Assembly: GCA_963969595.1 (NCBI GenBank) | Contig: OZ018408.1 | Span: 39,990,108-40,054,107, forward strand | Length of the DNA stretch: 64,000 nucleotides | Source of the DNA: Neckera pumila | Lineage: Eukaryota; Streptophyta; Bryopsida; Hypnales; Neckeraceae | Direction of reading: 5' to 3' | In this document: piece by piece, positions 39,829-52,746 of the stretch | Layout of the letters: every line of letters begins with the position of its first letter | How positions within the stretch are numbered: the first letter of the stretch is position 1 | The notes under the pieces: generated by a model | The model's database searches: none | What the model was told of the DNA's origin: nothing | Seen by the model: the letters and a program-made list of their open reading frames with translations, nothing else | Position numbers and translations under genes: made by a program

Positions 39829-42800
39829 TTAATTAAAAAACCCCAACTTTGGATGACGCATATTCCACGCCATTTGAAGGTGGGATCTCTTGCCAAAGAA
39901 GTCCGTTTGGAGCCACGTATTATCAAACCGCCTGAGAAAGACTTCTGCTTTGTTAGGGTACAAAGCACAAAGTTTAGTGGTCTTAAACCATGCCACCCAA
40001 GTGTGATCATTGAAAGCCTCCCATAGCATTTGCTCCAATTTCTGGGCCGGTCAAGTGTCGTGGTTGAAGCATATGGCATTTTTGTCAAGCCAAATTATCC
40101 AAATAACTGAGCCCCTAAAGAGAGACCACATAGTGGTTCCTTTTCTCAGACGTCTTGGAAGTTTAGAGCCAAGAATGCACTATTGCCATGTAAGCGCCAG
40201 CCAGCTACCCACCACTGGATGAATGTATAAAGCCAAATAGAGGACGGAGAGAGCAAAATTCCAAACATACCTAGTTTTGGTGTAGTGGTGGAACCGATGT
40301 AAGATCGTTTCATCCATGCCATCTTGATAGCTAAGGCAAGTGGTAGGAATATTTGGGTTGGCTACTTTCCTCCAACAATGAACTGCCGCTGTACAGTGAT
40401 AGACTGACCACAAAAAGCTAGCGTCCTTCTGAGGCCGTGACTTATGCCATACTTCACTCCATCGTGGCCGATAACCCACCACCATATCTCCATGCCACTT
40501 CTCATGAATAGGTTTAGCAAGCTTAGAGCGGTTGGTTAGAAGAAAACGACCAAGTTTGGTGGTGTATGATTGAAGAAGGATTTTGTCACCCCAAGCCCAT
40601 TTTCCCGAGTCAAAAAATAAATCTCCAACTATTCCAATGTATACAAGAGGTCCAATACATGGTTGAACTATGCGAACTCGTTTATGCCAATCCAGAAGAA
40701 GTTGGCCGTTGTGTTGGGGCTGCATTGGGAGGGCTCAGAGAGTAGATGATACGCAGCCTATGGAGAAGCTCTGATGGCCCAGAGGCAATTCGATCAAGTG
40801 ATGGCCTTGCGCTAGCCTTGGTTTGAACCGAGGACTAGAAAGGGAGTTGATCGCCTTTAGTTTTGAATACCTCAATATACTCCTGATGTTGGGTTACGAA
40901 TTGGACGTCTGTGAGAAAATGGATCCAGGACACAGGGATTAATGCCACCATCCTAGAGTATGCAAGGGCTTCCCCATCTAGCATCCAAACAAATCTTTTG
41001 CTGCAGTCCATGACAAGAAGGTAAGAGAATTTGCATCCCAAATGTTTTGTATAATACTCAAACCTTTGGACATTAGAGTGGCCGCCCTATTAGCTGAGAA
41101 CCCATGTTGACCGGCAATAAAGTGTGTAGTCCACCAAAGAGGAGTAGTAAGGACTTTGTCACAGTTTTGAGGCGATAATGCAATGATGTGACGGTTGAGG
41201 AGTCGCCACGCACGAATGATCCGATCCCAAGCCCTTGAGCCTTTACAAGCTCTGAATTTGTGTAGCAGAGCCCATTGTGGCATCGCCGGCCAAGTGCCTT
41301 GAGACTGGAGACAACATTGGAGAAGGCGGTGCCTAAGAAGAAATTGGAGGTTAGAGGATCCAAGGAGCATGGCCTTAAGAACCCATTTAGCCATTAAAGC
41401 ATGGAGCGCCTCCTCTTGATCAATCAGATTGAGTCCACCTACAAGTCAGGAGGCACAACAATCAAACCAGCTAACTCTGGCATGGCTATGATGTGTAGAG
41501 CCCGAACATAAGAAGTCCCTCATTGAGGCCCTAATTTTGCTAATGATCTCTAGCGAACCGCCCCAAATTGCAATGAGGTACTATAGAGTGCTGAGGAGAA
41601 CGGAGTTGATGATGACTGCACGGCCTGCCAAAGATAGGTGTATACTAGTCCAGTAACTTAGCTTCTTTTGGATCTTAGTAGCCAAAAACTCATCAACATC
41701 AGGTGTGTTCAGATCAATTCCAAAAGGAGATCCTAGTAATTTAGACAATTGCTTCTCTACTGCCTAAGGGCAACTAATTTGGGCAAGCCAAAGGGGTGCT
41801 GGGTTTGGTGAAAGCCAATATGCTAAGCTTTTAGGCCAATTGATCATTAGGCTGGAGGCAGTGCCATACCTATTGATTAGTAAGGAGAGTTGGTGGAAGA
41901 ATTGCTCTTCACCCTTGATTGTAAAATTCACATCATCGGCGTACTGACTAATAAGTTGTTCTGCCACTTCTGATGGAAGGGAAATTCCTGCAAGCTCACC
42001 TTCATTCAATAGGTATTTTGCTGCAACATTAAGCGCTTCTCCAACGAACAAGAAAAGATATGGGGCTAGCGGACATCCTGTCTAACCCCTCAGAGAACTG
42101 GAAATGATACCGAGTCCATACCATTAATACACACAGAGGCTTAAGCATCAGCAAGAAGCAGTTTGACTAGACTAACAAAGGCTTGAGGGACACGCATAGT
42201 CTCCATAACCTTAAAAAGGAAGGGAAGATGGACAGTATCATACGCCTTTTGGAAGTTGAGCTTGAATAAGATCAATTCTTGGTCAGACTCCTTTGCCTAT
42301 GAAATAGTCTCAAGCAAAAGAAGGATGTTGTCAAGGATGTATCTAGTAGGGATAAATGTCGTTTGATCAGAACTTATAACTTCTGCCAAAATAGGTTGTA
42401 ACCTTTGTTGAAGAGCTTTGGCTAGAATCTTATAAGCAACATTAAGAAGACTAATAGGCCGCCAATTACCAATTTCCTCCCTTGGGCCACTTTTGTGTAG
42501 AAGAGCAATTTTTCCATGGTTCATACCTCGGGGGAGAAAGCCACATACTATAGACTATTGGATCATGGATGTGAAGTCTTGACCTATCAAATACCAGTAT
42601 CTTTGGTAGAATTCCATAATAAATTCATTAGGTCCAGGACTCTTGTTACAGGCCATTTCATTGAGGGCCAATTTGAGTTCCTGCTCAGAGATATCACCAG
42701 ATAAGGCAGATCTTGAGTCTAAGGGGACCGAGTCAGGAAGCAAGTTAAGGAACTCCTCCCTAGCCTCAACACTATCAGGGGAGGTAGGGATAGCTGAATA

Positions 42801-44078
42801 AAGCCTGCTATAAAAATCCGAGCAAACTTGTCTAACCTCTTTTGGATCTTCAACTAGTTGACCTTGCGCATTAAGAAGACTGGAGATTGCCGACGAGGCT
42901 GGCTTTTCACGAACAGCTTTGAAGAATTCTGAAGATACATGATCCCCATGAATTTTCCATCTAATCCGTACCCTGACACGTTGACCAGCTATTTTTTTAG
43001 CCTCTATCTCTTGAAGACGGATCCTTGCCGTCCCATGATGGTTTTGAGTGTCTGCATTGTTAGGTTGAGCTTGAAGAACCTCCGAGGCCAAAGAATACTG
43101 CTTTCTAGCATTGTCTTCATCCTCTCTAGATTCTTGTGCTTTACGTCGACAGAAAGAACAATATACTTTAGAAACCAATTTTAACTTAGTGAAAAATTGC
43201 GCTGAGGAAGGGGGGTCATACCATACTTTCTCTATATATGGTCTTGCAGCATCAAGCCAATGCTCACTCATCTTCCAGTATGACGGGCGGTTTGGAACAG
43301 ACTGGAACTCGATAGATGCAGATATTGGAAAATGATCGGACCATGCATTGTCACCACAAATCAAATAGTCCGTTAACTTGCGATTGGTTAAGCTAGCTCC
43401 ATTCTTGAATACGTAGAACTGGTCCAGTCGTGCCATAATCCGACTACCATCATTCCTAAAGTTGTCCCAGGAGTATTGAAGGCTCCCTTGAGATCTTAAG
43501 TTATCTTCAACATTAAGATGTCGCTTGAGGTTGAGGAAGAGGGCCCGCTCCGTTGCAGGAACCATGCGGCCGCAAGGATTAGTCTTATCATTCCTTGCCT
43601 CTACCATATTAAAATCTCCTCCTAGTATCCATCAACAACGAGAAGGTAGATCCCGAATCATAGCTTTCCATAATTGACAGCGGGAAAAAGAGTCATTAGG
43701 GGCATATATATTGGCCAACCCAACTGAACCTCCTGGGAGGCCTTCCGAGATGATCCAGTGAGCCCTATTCACTAATATGGAACCTGAGCATGTAACCATA
43801 TGAGCTAATTTAGGTCCAACTAAGGTTATAAGACCACCCTTGCCGGTACCAGGGCCATTGGGATCATTATTATACCCAATACTGGCGTCCATTGACCAAG
43901 AAGAGGCTTGAGGCCATAGAGCTTTGCCTAAGCTACTGGATTCAATATTCCTCAATTTATGTTCTTGCAAGAGAATAATATGAGGAAAAGAAAAAAAAAA
44001 AAAGTAATTTTGAAGCATATGGATAGAAGACTTATCGTTTAGTCCTCTCACATTGAACGATAATAGTCGTACAATCAT
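39829..44078 (-). pseudogene. LINE ORF2: endonuclease and reverse transcriptase, frameshifted
   Basis: ATG 44078 opens an AP-type endonuclease: LLSFNVRGLN, ILLQEHKL, NIYAPNDS, WILGGDFNMV, ARLDQFYV and SDHFPIS. A TGA (43634-43632) interrupts it just before the GGDFN motif. The reverse transcriptase follows: NKSPGPNEF, NWRPISLLNVAYKILAK, an FQKAYDTV-type motif, then QYADDVNF in another frame. The shift is a one-base loss near 42078, at the GVRQ/GCPL junction. A decayed zinc-binding RT tail is seen at about 40.2-40.5 kb (WSVYHCTA, HRFHHYTKTRYVWNFALS), and the last stop is at 39829. ORF2 would nick target DNA and copy element RNA; this copy cannot. Confidence 0.88.
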
Positions 44079-45281
44079 TTGCTTGATTTTGAGAGAGAGG
44101 GCCTAAGAGTGGACTCCTCAACGCTTTTGTTAGCTGAACCAACCTTGTATCCCCAAGTGTTGAATCCTTCAGGAGGTGTATTGGATGGCGGGGTGATTGG
44201 GGGCGGCATGCTGGAAGAAGAAATAAGATTACGGGCAGCGGCTCTCGCGGTATGTACCGAGTGAGTTAGTCCAGCTGCATGAGGGGTCAAGCCTGGGAGT
44301 AGTACTTCAGAGGAACTTGAAGATGCTTGCATACCTTGGCTAGGCCTGATTCTATCTGTTGTGAGCCGTTGGATCGCTTGATAAGCTTTCTCATTTTCTC
44401 GTGCTTCAGACCTGCTCAACTTGAAGACTTGACTCTATGGCGGTTGCTCCACTGCATGTGGAAGAGACGAACCTCTATGTGTTGGGGGAACAAATGAAAT
44501 AGCCCTCGGAGCCAAATGAGTGGATGGAGTTGACTTTGGGCTACCGATAGGTGAGAAACTGGAAGCTCTGAGCATCCTCATACGCTTTTTCTTCATGCTG
44601 AGATGGCCCATTGTCATTATCATGGGAAGGCTCGTGAGAGAAGCCCAGGTAGTGGTCATCCAGTGGCAATTCATCAAGAATCAAATCATCCTGTGTCTGA
44701 TCTTCCTCAGAACCTTCCGAAAAAGCAAAGCGTTTGCCTTGGTTGAGATTAATCCCAAGTAACTCAAGGTTAATACTCGCTGATTCGAGAGATCCCTGAT
44801 ATTGTGCTGGAGGATTGGCAAAGTTTGGAGAGCCAACTACTGTTTGATGGGGCCTCCGAATCAATGACTTTGATGGTGCTACACTCTCTTGTAGTCACTG
44901 GAGGCAAATAGGGTTACTACTTGAGCTCCCAGTCTTGATTCGAGAAGAAAAAGAAATTGGCCTTCCTTGACTAGAATCCTGTTGTGCTGCAAGGATTGCA
45001 TCTTGTTCTTCCGCCAGATGCAACATATATTGCTCCATTTGGCATCGAGTTCCATATTGACCTCATTCTCAAATGGACCCTCTATGACGTCAGAGATGTG
45101 TACCGTATTGCCAGTCGGCACTAGGGGAGGGGAAGTGGTAACTGTTGAGAACTATTCGAAATCATGGCTTGATCCGCAATCTCTTGATACACTATCTGCA
45201 AATTTCCGGTCTGTGGACCTTGGACTGGGTCTGATATCAATGTTCCACAATTCGTAGGGCGTTGGGTGGGGTCCGATGACA

Positions 45282-45485
45282 ACATCGCTCTGCTTGGTGG
45301 ATGCTGGGCGAAGTCTGACATCGACGTTGCTCTGCTTGCTAGAGACTCCGACAGCGACTTTGAAGAAGGTTGCATTAACATCGCTCTGCTTGCTAGAGGC
45401 TCCGACAGCGACTTCAAAGAAGGCTGCATCGACATTGCTCTGCTTGCTAGAGGCTCCGACAGCGATTTAGGAGAAGGCTGGGCGG
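45282..45485. repeat. 54-bp tandem repeat in the LINE linker
   Basis: Two full units (45329-45382 and 45383-45436), a partial third and a degenerate preceding one share GCTCTGCTTGCTAGAG and TCCGACAGCGA. The unit length is a multiple of three. On the minus strand it encodes an 18-residue repeat rich in Ser and Leu (SKSLSE.LASRA). Confidence 0.85.
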
Positions 45486-45657
45486 GCAGATTTGGTACGG
45501 CAGCAACGACTTAAAAGCTAGGCGCGATGCTTGGACTACCGAACTGGGTCGCTACACCGAAGGCACCTGGCGCAAATGGCAGGTGAATATGGGGGATCAA
45601 GACCACAGGCGAATGCGACTGTATCTGGGAGTGGACTGCCGGGTCGACTTCACAGCC

Positions 45658-46878
45658 TTAGAGATTGCTCCATGCGTACAATGGATCAAGAGTAGGGACA
45701 AAAGACTGTTGCACTTCCGGTTGCTGTTCTTCTATGTCCATTGGCATTGGGCTGGAGCAGCTTGGATCACTCATCACAACAAGATTAGGGATCGGATGCG
45801 GCTGATTTCGGCTTGCCTGATGCTTACGAGATTTAGTTTTCTTGTTGGAGACCAACTGAAATTTGTCATCAGTTGTCGAGTTAGGTTGTGGAGACTGGTC
45901 ACGTTGAAATCCGCCCTGATTGGGATGATGAATTTTGGGGTGCCGGTGCTGATTCCGAGACCTAGATGGAATCGATCCCAACCTGCTGTTTGCTGCCCGC
46001 CTATACTAGTAAGGAGGAGTCGCTAGAATGCCTCTGATGGGACAATCTGCCTCTTCATGAGTAGAGCCTGGACATCTTCAGCAAGAAGTATCAACAATTT
46101 CGTATACAATCGCAACCTTGGAGAACTGCCCGGTAATGTTTGCCACAGACAGAGAGGAAACATACCCTGTGGACCGGTTAACTAATACGCAAAATCTAGG
46201 GTCAGTGTTGGGAGGAGCATTGAGGCCCTCTTCAAAAACCGTACCAACCAAACTAGCTAGGTGTTTAGCTTCATGTTGATGGTACTCAAGGGGTAAATTT
46301 TTCAAGTTGATCCAACATGGTATACCAAGCCCTGAGGCATTGCTTGGATTAAATCCCGGGATCCAACGTTGAAAAACTGCCGTGCCAGCTACAAGCTTGC
46401 AAGGAGAAAGAGCCAGGACTTGACGAACCAGCTCTACCGAAGCTAGTTTAAGGAAATGGAAACCACCTCCAACTTCCCTGTGAATCGATACCTTGGCATG
46501 CATTAGGATTTCCAGTTCTTTGATCCAGCTCTCATGACAAAAAAGAGGGGGGAGGTCAACAACAAACCTCACAATAACGACGTGTTGCTTCAAGAAAGCA
46601 GCTTCACGCTTGAGTGCCACCATATTCAAATCAGTAGCAGGAACAACAAGGCAATCCCTAACAAGTAGGCTCTTAGGATTTCAGAAGAATCCATCAGGAA
46701 TGTCAACGTCGCTTGTCTCCGGACGAGGTCCCACAACGGTTGTCTGACTAGAGGCGAGAAGGTTGACCGCTGCCACCCGACGTCGAGCCACGAGCGAGCT
46801 GACAGGACCCAGACTCGGAGTTGTTCAACGCACAGGAGAGTCGCGGCGCAGTGCAGCGGTGAAGCTGACCATCGGCAT
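45658..46878 (-). pseudogene. LINE ORF1 (DUF4283-like, zinc knuckle), with stops
   Basis: One frame runs from ATG 46878 to TAA 45658, broken by TGA 46827-46825, TGA 46683-46681, TGA 46080-46078 and TAG 46008-46006. The middle (FLKQHVVIVRFVVDLP, then GIPCWINLKNLPLEYH and LVGTVFEEG) has the look of the DUF4283 domain found in plant LINE ORF1. A CCHC zinc knuckle follows (C-x2-C-x4-H-x4-C), with one stop inside it. The C-terminal part is basic and Gln/Asn-rich. ORF1 products bind element RNA. This copy is dead. Confidence 0.8.
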
Positions 46879-47176
46879 TGCGCCATACTAGGGTTAAGAA
46901 CGTTCAGTGAGATTTAGTTTGGATAACCTAACCTAAGCAAAATTATCAACCGCACGCAGAGCATGAACGTAGACTAAACCAATTCAATAGAACAACAGAT
47001 CTAACGCAGGTGCATCTTTGCAAAGATTAGCAGAAAACCAAGCTGCGGCAGCTCCACACGGTTCTTGGTCTATGCCTCCGGGGAGTCAAGTTTTGGAGTT
47101 GAGGTCCAATTGTCAGACAGGGAGGAATAAATAGAAATGGACGAAGATAGTGGAAGATTTTGATGATTTTATCCAA

Positions 47177-47365
47177 ACTCCAAAAGATTTCAAAAGATTC
47201 AACTGAAATTTTGTTGATTTGGTCATTGTACAATTCAAATCAACAAAAATAATGAAGCAAAATTTGTTAATTTGTGAAAAATATTTTTTTTTTTGTGAAA
47301 ACAACCATTACAAAGCTCAATTTAATAAAAATCTGTTGATTTGGATGTCATTTTCTAGTAGTAGA
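47177..47365. mobile_element. CACTA-like right-end fragment
   Basis: TTGTTGATTTGG repeats lead to GATTTGGATGTCATTTTCTAG and then TAGTAG, the same end as the element closing at 57163. The LINE lies immediately to the left and no left terminus was found beyond it, so the element is truncated or older than the LINE. Confidence 0.55.
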
Positions 47366-47617
47366 CATCTGCCTAGGTTTGTCGTCTGTCTATATCTTGG
47401 CCATTACCTTCTGACTTCCTCTCCCGCGAGATTCATTTGAAAAAATAATATAAGGTATACAAAAGATATCCAATTTTTTTTCTTTAATCTAGTATACCGG
47501 TTGGGATAAAACTAGAAGATACTCATTAGTATAATTCCTACTGAGAGGAAGAAATTCTAAAAGCATGTGATTCAAAGTACAATGATAAGCCATCATAAAA
47601 GTAACAACAACCCTTTG

Positions 47618-47740
47618 TAAGATCTAAAGCCCTTTGTGAAGAATCAGTTCGTATGTAAGGTAAAACAACCCATTGTAGTCAAAATTAGGAGTTTGGCCTC
47701 ATGTTGTTGCTAAGTTTTTCACAAAGGGCTTTAGATCTTA
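47618..47740. mobile_element. 123-bp MITE with perfect 23-bp terminal inverted repeats
   Basis: The left end TAAGATCTAAAGCCCTTTGT (continuing GAA) is exactly mirrored at the right end (47718-47740). TA may be the target duplication. It lies in AT-rich intergenic DNA and is non-coding. Perfect ends suggest recent insertion. Confidence 0.75.
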
Positions 47741-48289
47741 GTAAATTTTTTTCCCACATAAAGAGAAGTGTGAGAAACAATGAAAGCAATTGAAATCATA
47801 TTTTTTTGACAAAGTATGAATTTGCTATAAATTTTTGAAGTGTTCAATGCATTATGACTAAAAAGAGACTATAGACTACTCCAAAACCAACCAAATTTGA
47901 ATCCATGAAAGCAGTCATAATATTTTCTAACATGGAAAGCCTAAAAAGTCAATTCTTACAATGAATTCACATGGAAAAGTTGGAAGTTCCTAATGAGGTT
48001 ACCAATCACTCCATGACTGTCATGTAAGACATGCATTGAGGCCCAAATCTCACAGACTAAAAACCCCCATAATGGGGTCATTCCTTAGGTGTCCACTATG
48101 GATCATCTGACCACAATGGGCTGTTTTACCTTAGTCCAAGCAGTTATAGGTTATAGGTTCAAATGGTGTATGTGGTCCAAGCAATTAGGTAAGTCTAACA
48201 AGTGGAATTGGTATCTAACCCAAGTTGTTTCATATTTTTTGGAACTTTGTGGAATTTGTTATGAATTTTGAAAGTTGAAATGGTATAAG

Positions 48290-48400
48290 GCTCTAAAATC
48301 GGCCACCTCCTCATATGTACATTGTTTGTACAATGCTAGTATAGTAAAAAAGCAACATGTAGAAATAATGTACATTTGAGGAGGTAGGTGATTTTAGAGC
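48290..48400. mobile_element. 111-bp foldback MITE
   Basis: GCTCTAAAATC and the following CACCTCCTCA..TGTACATT are mirrored by AATGTACATTTGAGGAGG and GATTTTAGAGC at the right. The arms are about 33 bp with few mismatches. The centre includes ACATTGTTTGTACAATG, itself palindromic. Confidence 0.7.
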
Positions 48401-50744
48401 TTGAGCACTTTAAAAACCTCCTACCTTAGCTGTTGGTAAATACAAAACCATTTTTTTAAGTGAACTTGTTGGGCATAATTTTAGGAAAGTCATTTCATAT
48501 AGAGTTCATGATACCTTCAGATTATAAGCAGTGGAGTCCTAAATCACAGCATATTTGTACATTTGTATTTGGAGTCAATTCGTATTTTAAATGTTTCATA
48601 ATTGTTCTTTGTGTAGATATTGGACATGGTTGCAGGTGAGTTTTGAAGCAAGGCCAACTTGTAAAATTTTGAGTATGTCATGAGTATCCTACGTGAAGGT
48701 TAGATTTGGCAGAATTTTTTCGTAAAAAATTGCCACCACTGCCACGTGTCATCTTGTCAATGGTGTGGGGTGATGTGGACCTTTGAGAATTTGACGTGGA
48801 AATTCAATTTTGGCATCTAAATGTCAAATCAAACGTTCCCGTATGATATTTGAACTTAGTTATGAGCATTTGAATGCAATATCTTTGAATGAATATAATG
48901 AAAGTATAATGAAATTATGATGTGAAAAAATGACTTTTCCTTTGAATTCAAAATAAGTAAATGGTACCCAAAAATATCAAAAAATAGAAAGTTAGGTAAT
49001 GATAGAGTCTATAATGAGTTTAATTAAATTAGGATTTTTGTGGTATACAATTTTCAATTTCAAGTGTTAGTTGAGGTCTTTTAGCCTATTGGATATAAAT
49101 AGGAGTGCTAAATAGGTGCAATATTAATCTAGTTCATGTTGTATTTAGTGGTGAAGCAAACCAGGTGTTGTATGGTTTCCTATTCGAAAGTTGCATTAGA
49201 TATTTTTAGAGGGCATTGGAGGGCCATTTCAGGCTTGTTCCCCATGCTATGAACTAACTACTACTAGCCAAAATAAAAAATTTAAATTTAAAAAAAATTT
49301 AAATTAAATTATAATTGAACATGGATATCTCCTGACTACTTCAGACTGCTGATGTGGTGCAATTCCTACATTCCCAACGTACAGTCCGAGAACTCATGGA
49401 CCTTTAAAGGCCCAAAGTCTCATCTAATGTGAGTTAGAACAGTGGAGAATGAGTGGTATTTAACCTTCTTCCAAGTTGGATTTTTGACCCGCTGTCGAAC
49501 ATGAACGTGTGAGTCCTAGTCTAAGGGCTGGGTATACATGTTTTTCTTAGCAATTAATGTGAGAAGTTTTCATGCTAAATGGTTTTCATTCATGTCAAAT
49601 TGATTACTGTAGAGAATATTAAGTAATCTTTACTTTATACTTTATCTAATGGGAAGTCCGGAATATTGTTATGAATTCACAAACGCATTATCAAATTGGA
49701 GTGAGTGTTGATTTTCAATGTTGTCAAATGAAGTGTTTGTGATGTGGCTATGTTTTTGATTTGGAAATGGATTGATTGTGAGTCTATACTAATTTGTTGT
49801 ATATTTGAAGTCTAATTAATCCAATTGGGTGTGTTATGCCTGCATTCTTAAGTTGTTGTTAGATTCAAATCTCCTTGTCTTTAGGTTGTGCCATTCAATC
49901 CGATTCAAAGACATTATGCTTGACAATCTCCCTAGGATCGAACTTATATTATACTAAAAGGATAATTCCCAAAAGGGTGATTATTCTACTTCAACATATT
50001 GTCTAATTAATTGGTTCCCAATATCAAAATACCCCTCTAATAATACCTCTTGTTTGCATGTTATATATGAACTCCACAAAGAGTGACCCCCCTAGCTTTT
50101 TTTCTCTATTGTGCTGAGTCAGATTTGTTGCAGTGGCTTTTTTCACTTGTTGCTCTTATTATATGGAGACAAGGATCTTACTTCTTTATTAAATTATGTT
50201 ACACATTTTTTGGGTCAACAGTTTCTACAAAATCATGATGAACAAAGAAGGAATGTTAAAAGGAAACGACAAGAAGAAGAACAAAGGTCAAGGAGAAAAC
50301 CCATGGCGATCACTTTAAAATTTTGGATGATCCAAAGGTGAAGGCTGACGACAACTAGGAGCTCGAGTTGCATGGTCTAAATGATTATTGGACTTCAAAA
50401 ACTTGCAAGTCTAAGTATATTAAGGTATATCACATTGACAAGTTGAAGCCTCAAGTATGTCACAAATCTCACACTATAAATAACTAATATAAGCCATGGG
50501 CTTGCAACAACTTGCACTTTTTAAAGTAAGTTGAAGCACCTCCAATCATACTTAGTGAATATGTGCTAGGTAAGTATTATATGGAGCATGTTGTGGTCCA
50601 ACAATCAAATTCTCAGGGGGCTTTGGTGCTGACCCTACATCATCATTGCATAAGCCTTCTAGTCTACCATAAAGCAATGCAATACCATGTATCAATAAGC
50701 CCTCAGAAGTTGGAGAAGGCAAAACTCTCAATTGTAATCATAAA
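48401..50744. other. Intergenic DNA, no gene recognised
   Basis: A short plus-strand frame at 50111-50341 has a basic, Glu/Arg-rich tail (KRKRQEEEQRSRRKP) but no recognisable domain. I do not call it. No other structure was found. Confidence 0.4.
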
Positions 50745-50925
50745 CACTACTAAAAAATATGTGTCCAAATCAACAAAAAATGGACAAAAAAGTGTTGGTT
50801 TGGTCTATCAGTTTCATGTTGATTTGGATGTGTTGACTTGGACACAATCCAACAAAAAACTTGTTAATTTTTTTGTTGATTTGGTCAAGTACAAAAAGAA
50901 GGAATTTTTTTATCAACACCGTCCA

Positions 50926-51254
50926 TGTTAGGAACTAGTGTGTTCCTAACAGTTACAGTTACTTAAACGGTTAGTCCTTTGTCTTCCTTACAACCCATGG
51001 GAGGAGGGTTGTTCCTCACGCGACATTTTCCATAATACACGATTAAGTTGATCCGCATGAAACGCCTTATCGTTCACGTGCATTCGCAATTGTATGTTCT
51101 AATCCTTAGTCGAGGGGTGATGAGATCCGGAAACACCTCTGGATCGTATTTGATGTCCAACTAGGTTTCATGTCGTGGGAGTTTTCCTGCATGCTGAATC
51201 AGTCTAGACTGTGCAATTGAGGGAAGCGATGACCAAGGCTTGCAGATTCTGACA
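50926..51254 (+). repeat. 5' LTR (329 bp)
   Basis: It starts TGTTAGGAACTAGTG and ends CAGATTCTGACA. It contains a short inverted repeat (TTAGGAAC...GTTCCTAA) at its start. It differs from the 3' LTR at six positions by my count, five of them transitions. A primer-binding site could not be assigned with confidence downstream. Confidence 0.95.
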
Positions 51255-51533
51255 AAATGTCGCGTCGTGGCCTGTCATGGCTCCTGAATCCCGGGTTTGC
51301 CGATTGCCACAGTCTGCGGAATCATGAGCAGTGCCGAACCAGGGTGTCTGGTCAGGTGAATTTCGAGACACTAGTCCCCGGCCAGGGATTCGGAAACTGA
51401 ATAGCGTCAAATGGGGGGAGGTCTGAGCCACCTGCGATGGGCTCGCGGCATAGGTGAGCTGTACAGCGATTGATTTTTTTTTATCAGGAAGTAACTCCGG
51501 GTAGCCGGCGCTGGTTCCGGAGAGATTGGAAAC

Positions 51534-52616
51534 ATGGATCGGAGTGGGATCGACGGGGAAGGAGCGGGACTTGCGATGCCAGAGGGGGCTGGTTCCGATT
51601 TGGCAGCCTTCATACGGGAGCAGATTCAGAACGTCTTTCAGGCATCCATTCCGCATATCGTCCAGCAAATCTCTGATCAGACTTTTGTGGGGACCCAGCA
51701 ACCATCTCCGTCTAAAGTCAACAGGCTGAACGATCGAAGGGAAGCGCGAGGGGCCGGGGAGTTTGAACCTCGCGAAAGAGAGTCAAAGGTGGCCGACCCT
51801 GAGAAGTTCTCGAGAAAAAGGGGAAATGAAGTTTATCGCTGGTTTGCCCAATTAAGACTGGTATTTTGAGGTAAACCGCAGACTTATAACTCAGATGCGG
51901 ACAAAGTAGCTTACGCCCTTTCCTACATGACTGGTGCTGCACAGAATTGGGCTATGCCGTTGCTTCAGGCCCTTAATGAGGAGCGTGAATATGAGTTGTT
52001 AATCAATTATAGCGCTTTTAGGGAGTCCGTTATTTCTGTGTATGGCGATCTTGATCGGAAGGGCAATGCGGAGGATCGACTAGGCCAACTTCAACAAACA
52101 GGGTCTGTGGCAGCGTACATATCGACATTCAATGAATATGCGGCGCAAATTGACTGGAACGAAGCCAGTTAGATTGCTCGATTCAGAAGCGGTCTCAAGG
52201 ACGAAATTTTGGACTCCGTGGTTACGGCGGAAACGCAACCACAAAGGCTTCATGAATGGATGTCCATGGCTTCTCGAATCGACGAACAGTTGTGGGGCAG
52301 ATGTCAAACTCGACGACAACAACCAGATTCTTTTATAATTCGGTCTCCTACCACTCTTCCCCGAGATGTGGTGGGAAAATTTCAACCTTCTTCAAGCACG
52401 TCAGGACCAATCCCGATGGAACTTGGAGCACTCCGAGTAACCACCGCTTTAGCAAGAACGGCAGCGGAGCGTTCAGAGTATCAACGCCAAGGCCGCTGTT
52501 GGGGATGTGGAGAGGTGGGGCACGTGCGAGCTAAATGCCCCACCAATCCGTCCAAACCTTTGTCACTAGCTGCTATTGAGGAATCGACCTCGGGAAAAGG
52601 GGGAGCCCGGGACTGA
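51534..52616 (+). pseudogene. gag: gag of the gypsy element, two in-frame stops
   Basis: One frame starts MDRSGIDGEG and runs to a CCHC zinc knuckle, CWGCGEVGHVRAKC, near its end (about 52498-52540). The retrotransposon-gag core is visible between (YRWFAQLRLVF, AAQNWAMPLL, VAAYISTFNEYA). It is interrupted by TGA 51867-51869 and TAG 52170-52172, without a frameshift. Gag forms the particle that packages element RNA. Both stops differ by one C-to-T change from a sense codon. Confidence 0.9.
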
Positions 52617-52746
52617 AACTGTTTCAGTACCCGGGCACCTGTCAAAGTGCCGTGGCAACCGTGCCAAAAGAAAATTTGAATGAAGGGGAATTTGGGTGCT
52701 GGCAGATGGGCTGGGAGCAAAGGGATGGTCATAGTGTTCAAATTGA

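Larger units (their letters stand above)
39558..47176 (-). mobile_element. Full-length, decayed L1-type LINE
   Basis: The 3' end is an A-tract on the minus strand (T-run about 39557-39575). ACTCCAAAAGATT occurs at both borders (39546-39558 and 47177-47189), a 13-bp target-site duplication, so the insertion is about 7.6 kb. Reading downward come a 5' UTR (47176-46879), ORF1 (46878-45658), a repeat-bearing linker, ORF2 (44078-39829) and a short 3' UTR. Both frames contain stops and shifts, so the copy cannot move by itself. Full length is unusual, since most LINE copies are 5'-truncated. Confidence 0.88.

Noticed and set aside
39511..40026. 171-codon plus-strand frame at the LINE 3' end
   Set aside because: It begins in AT-rich flank and reads the T-run and antisense of LINE ORF2; no independent motif.
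42516..43335. Plus-strand open frames across the LINE
   Set aside because: They lie antisense to the endonuclease/RT frame, which carries the recognisable motifs; these are shadows.
51255..51300. Primer-binding site after the 5' LTR
   Set aside because: No stretch convincingly complementary to a tRNA 3' end could be identified by eye.
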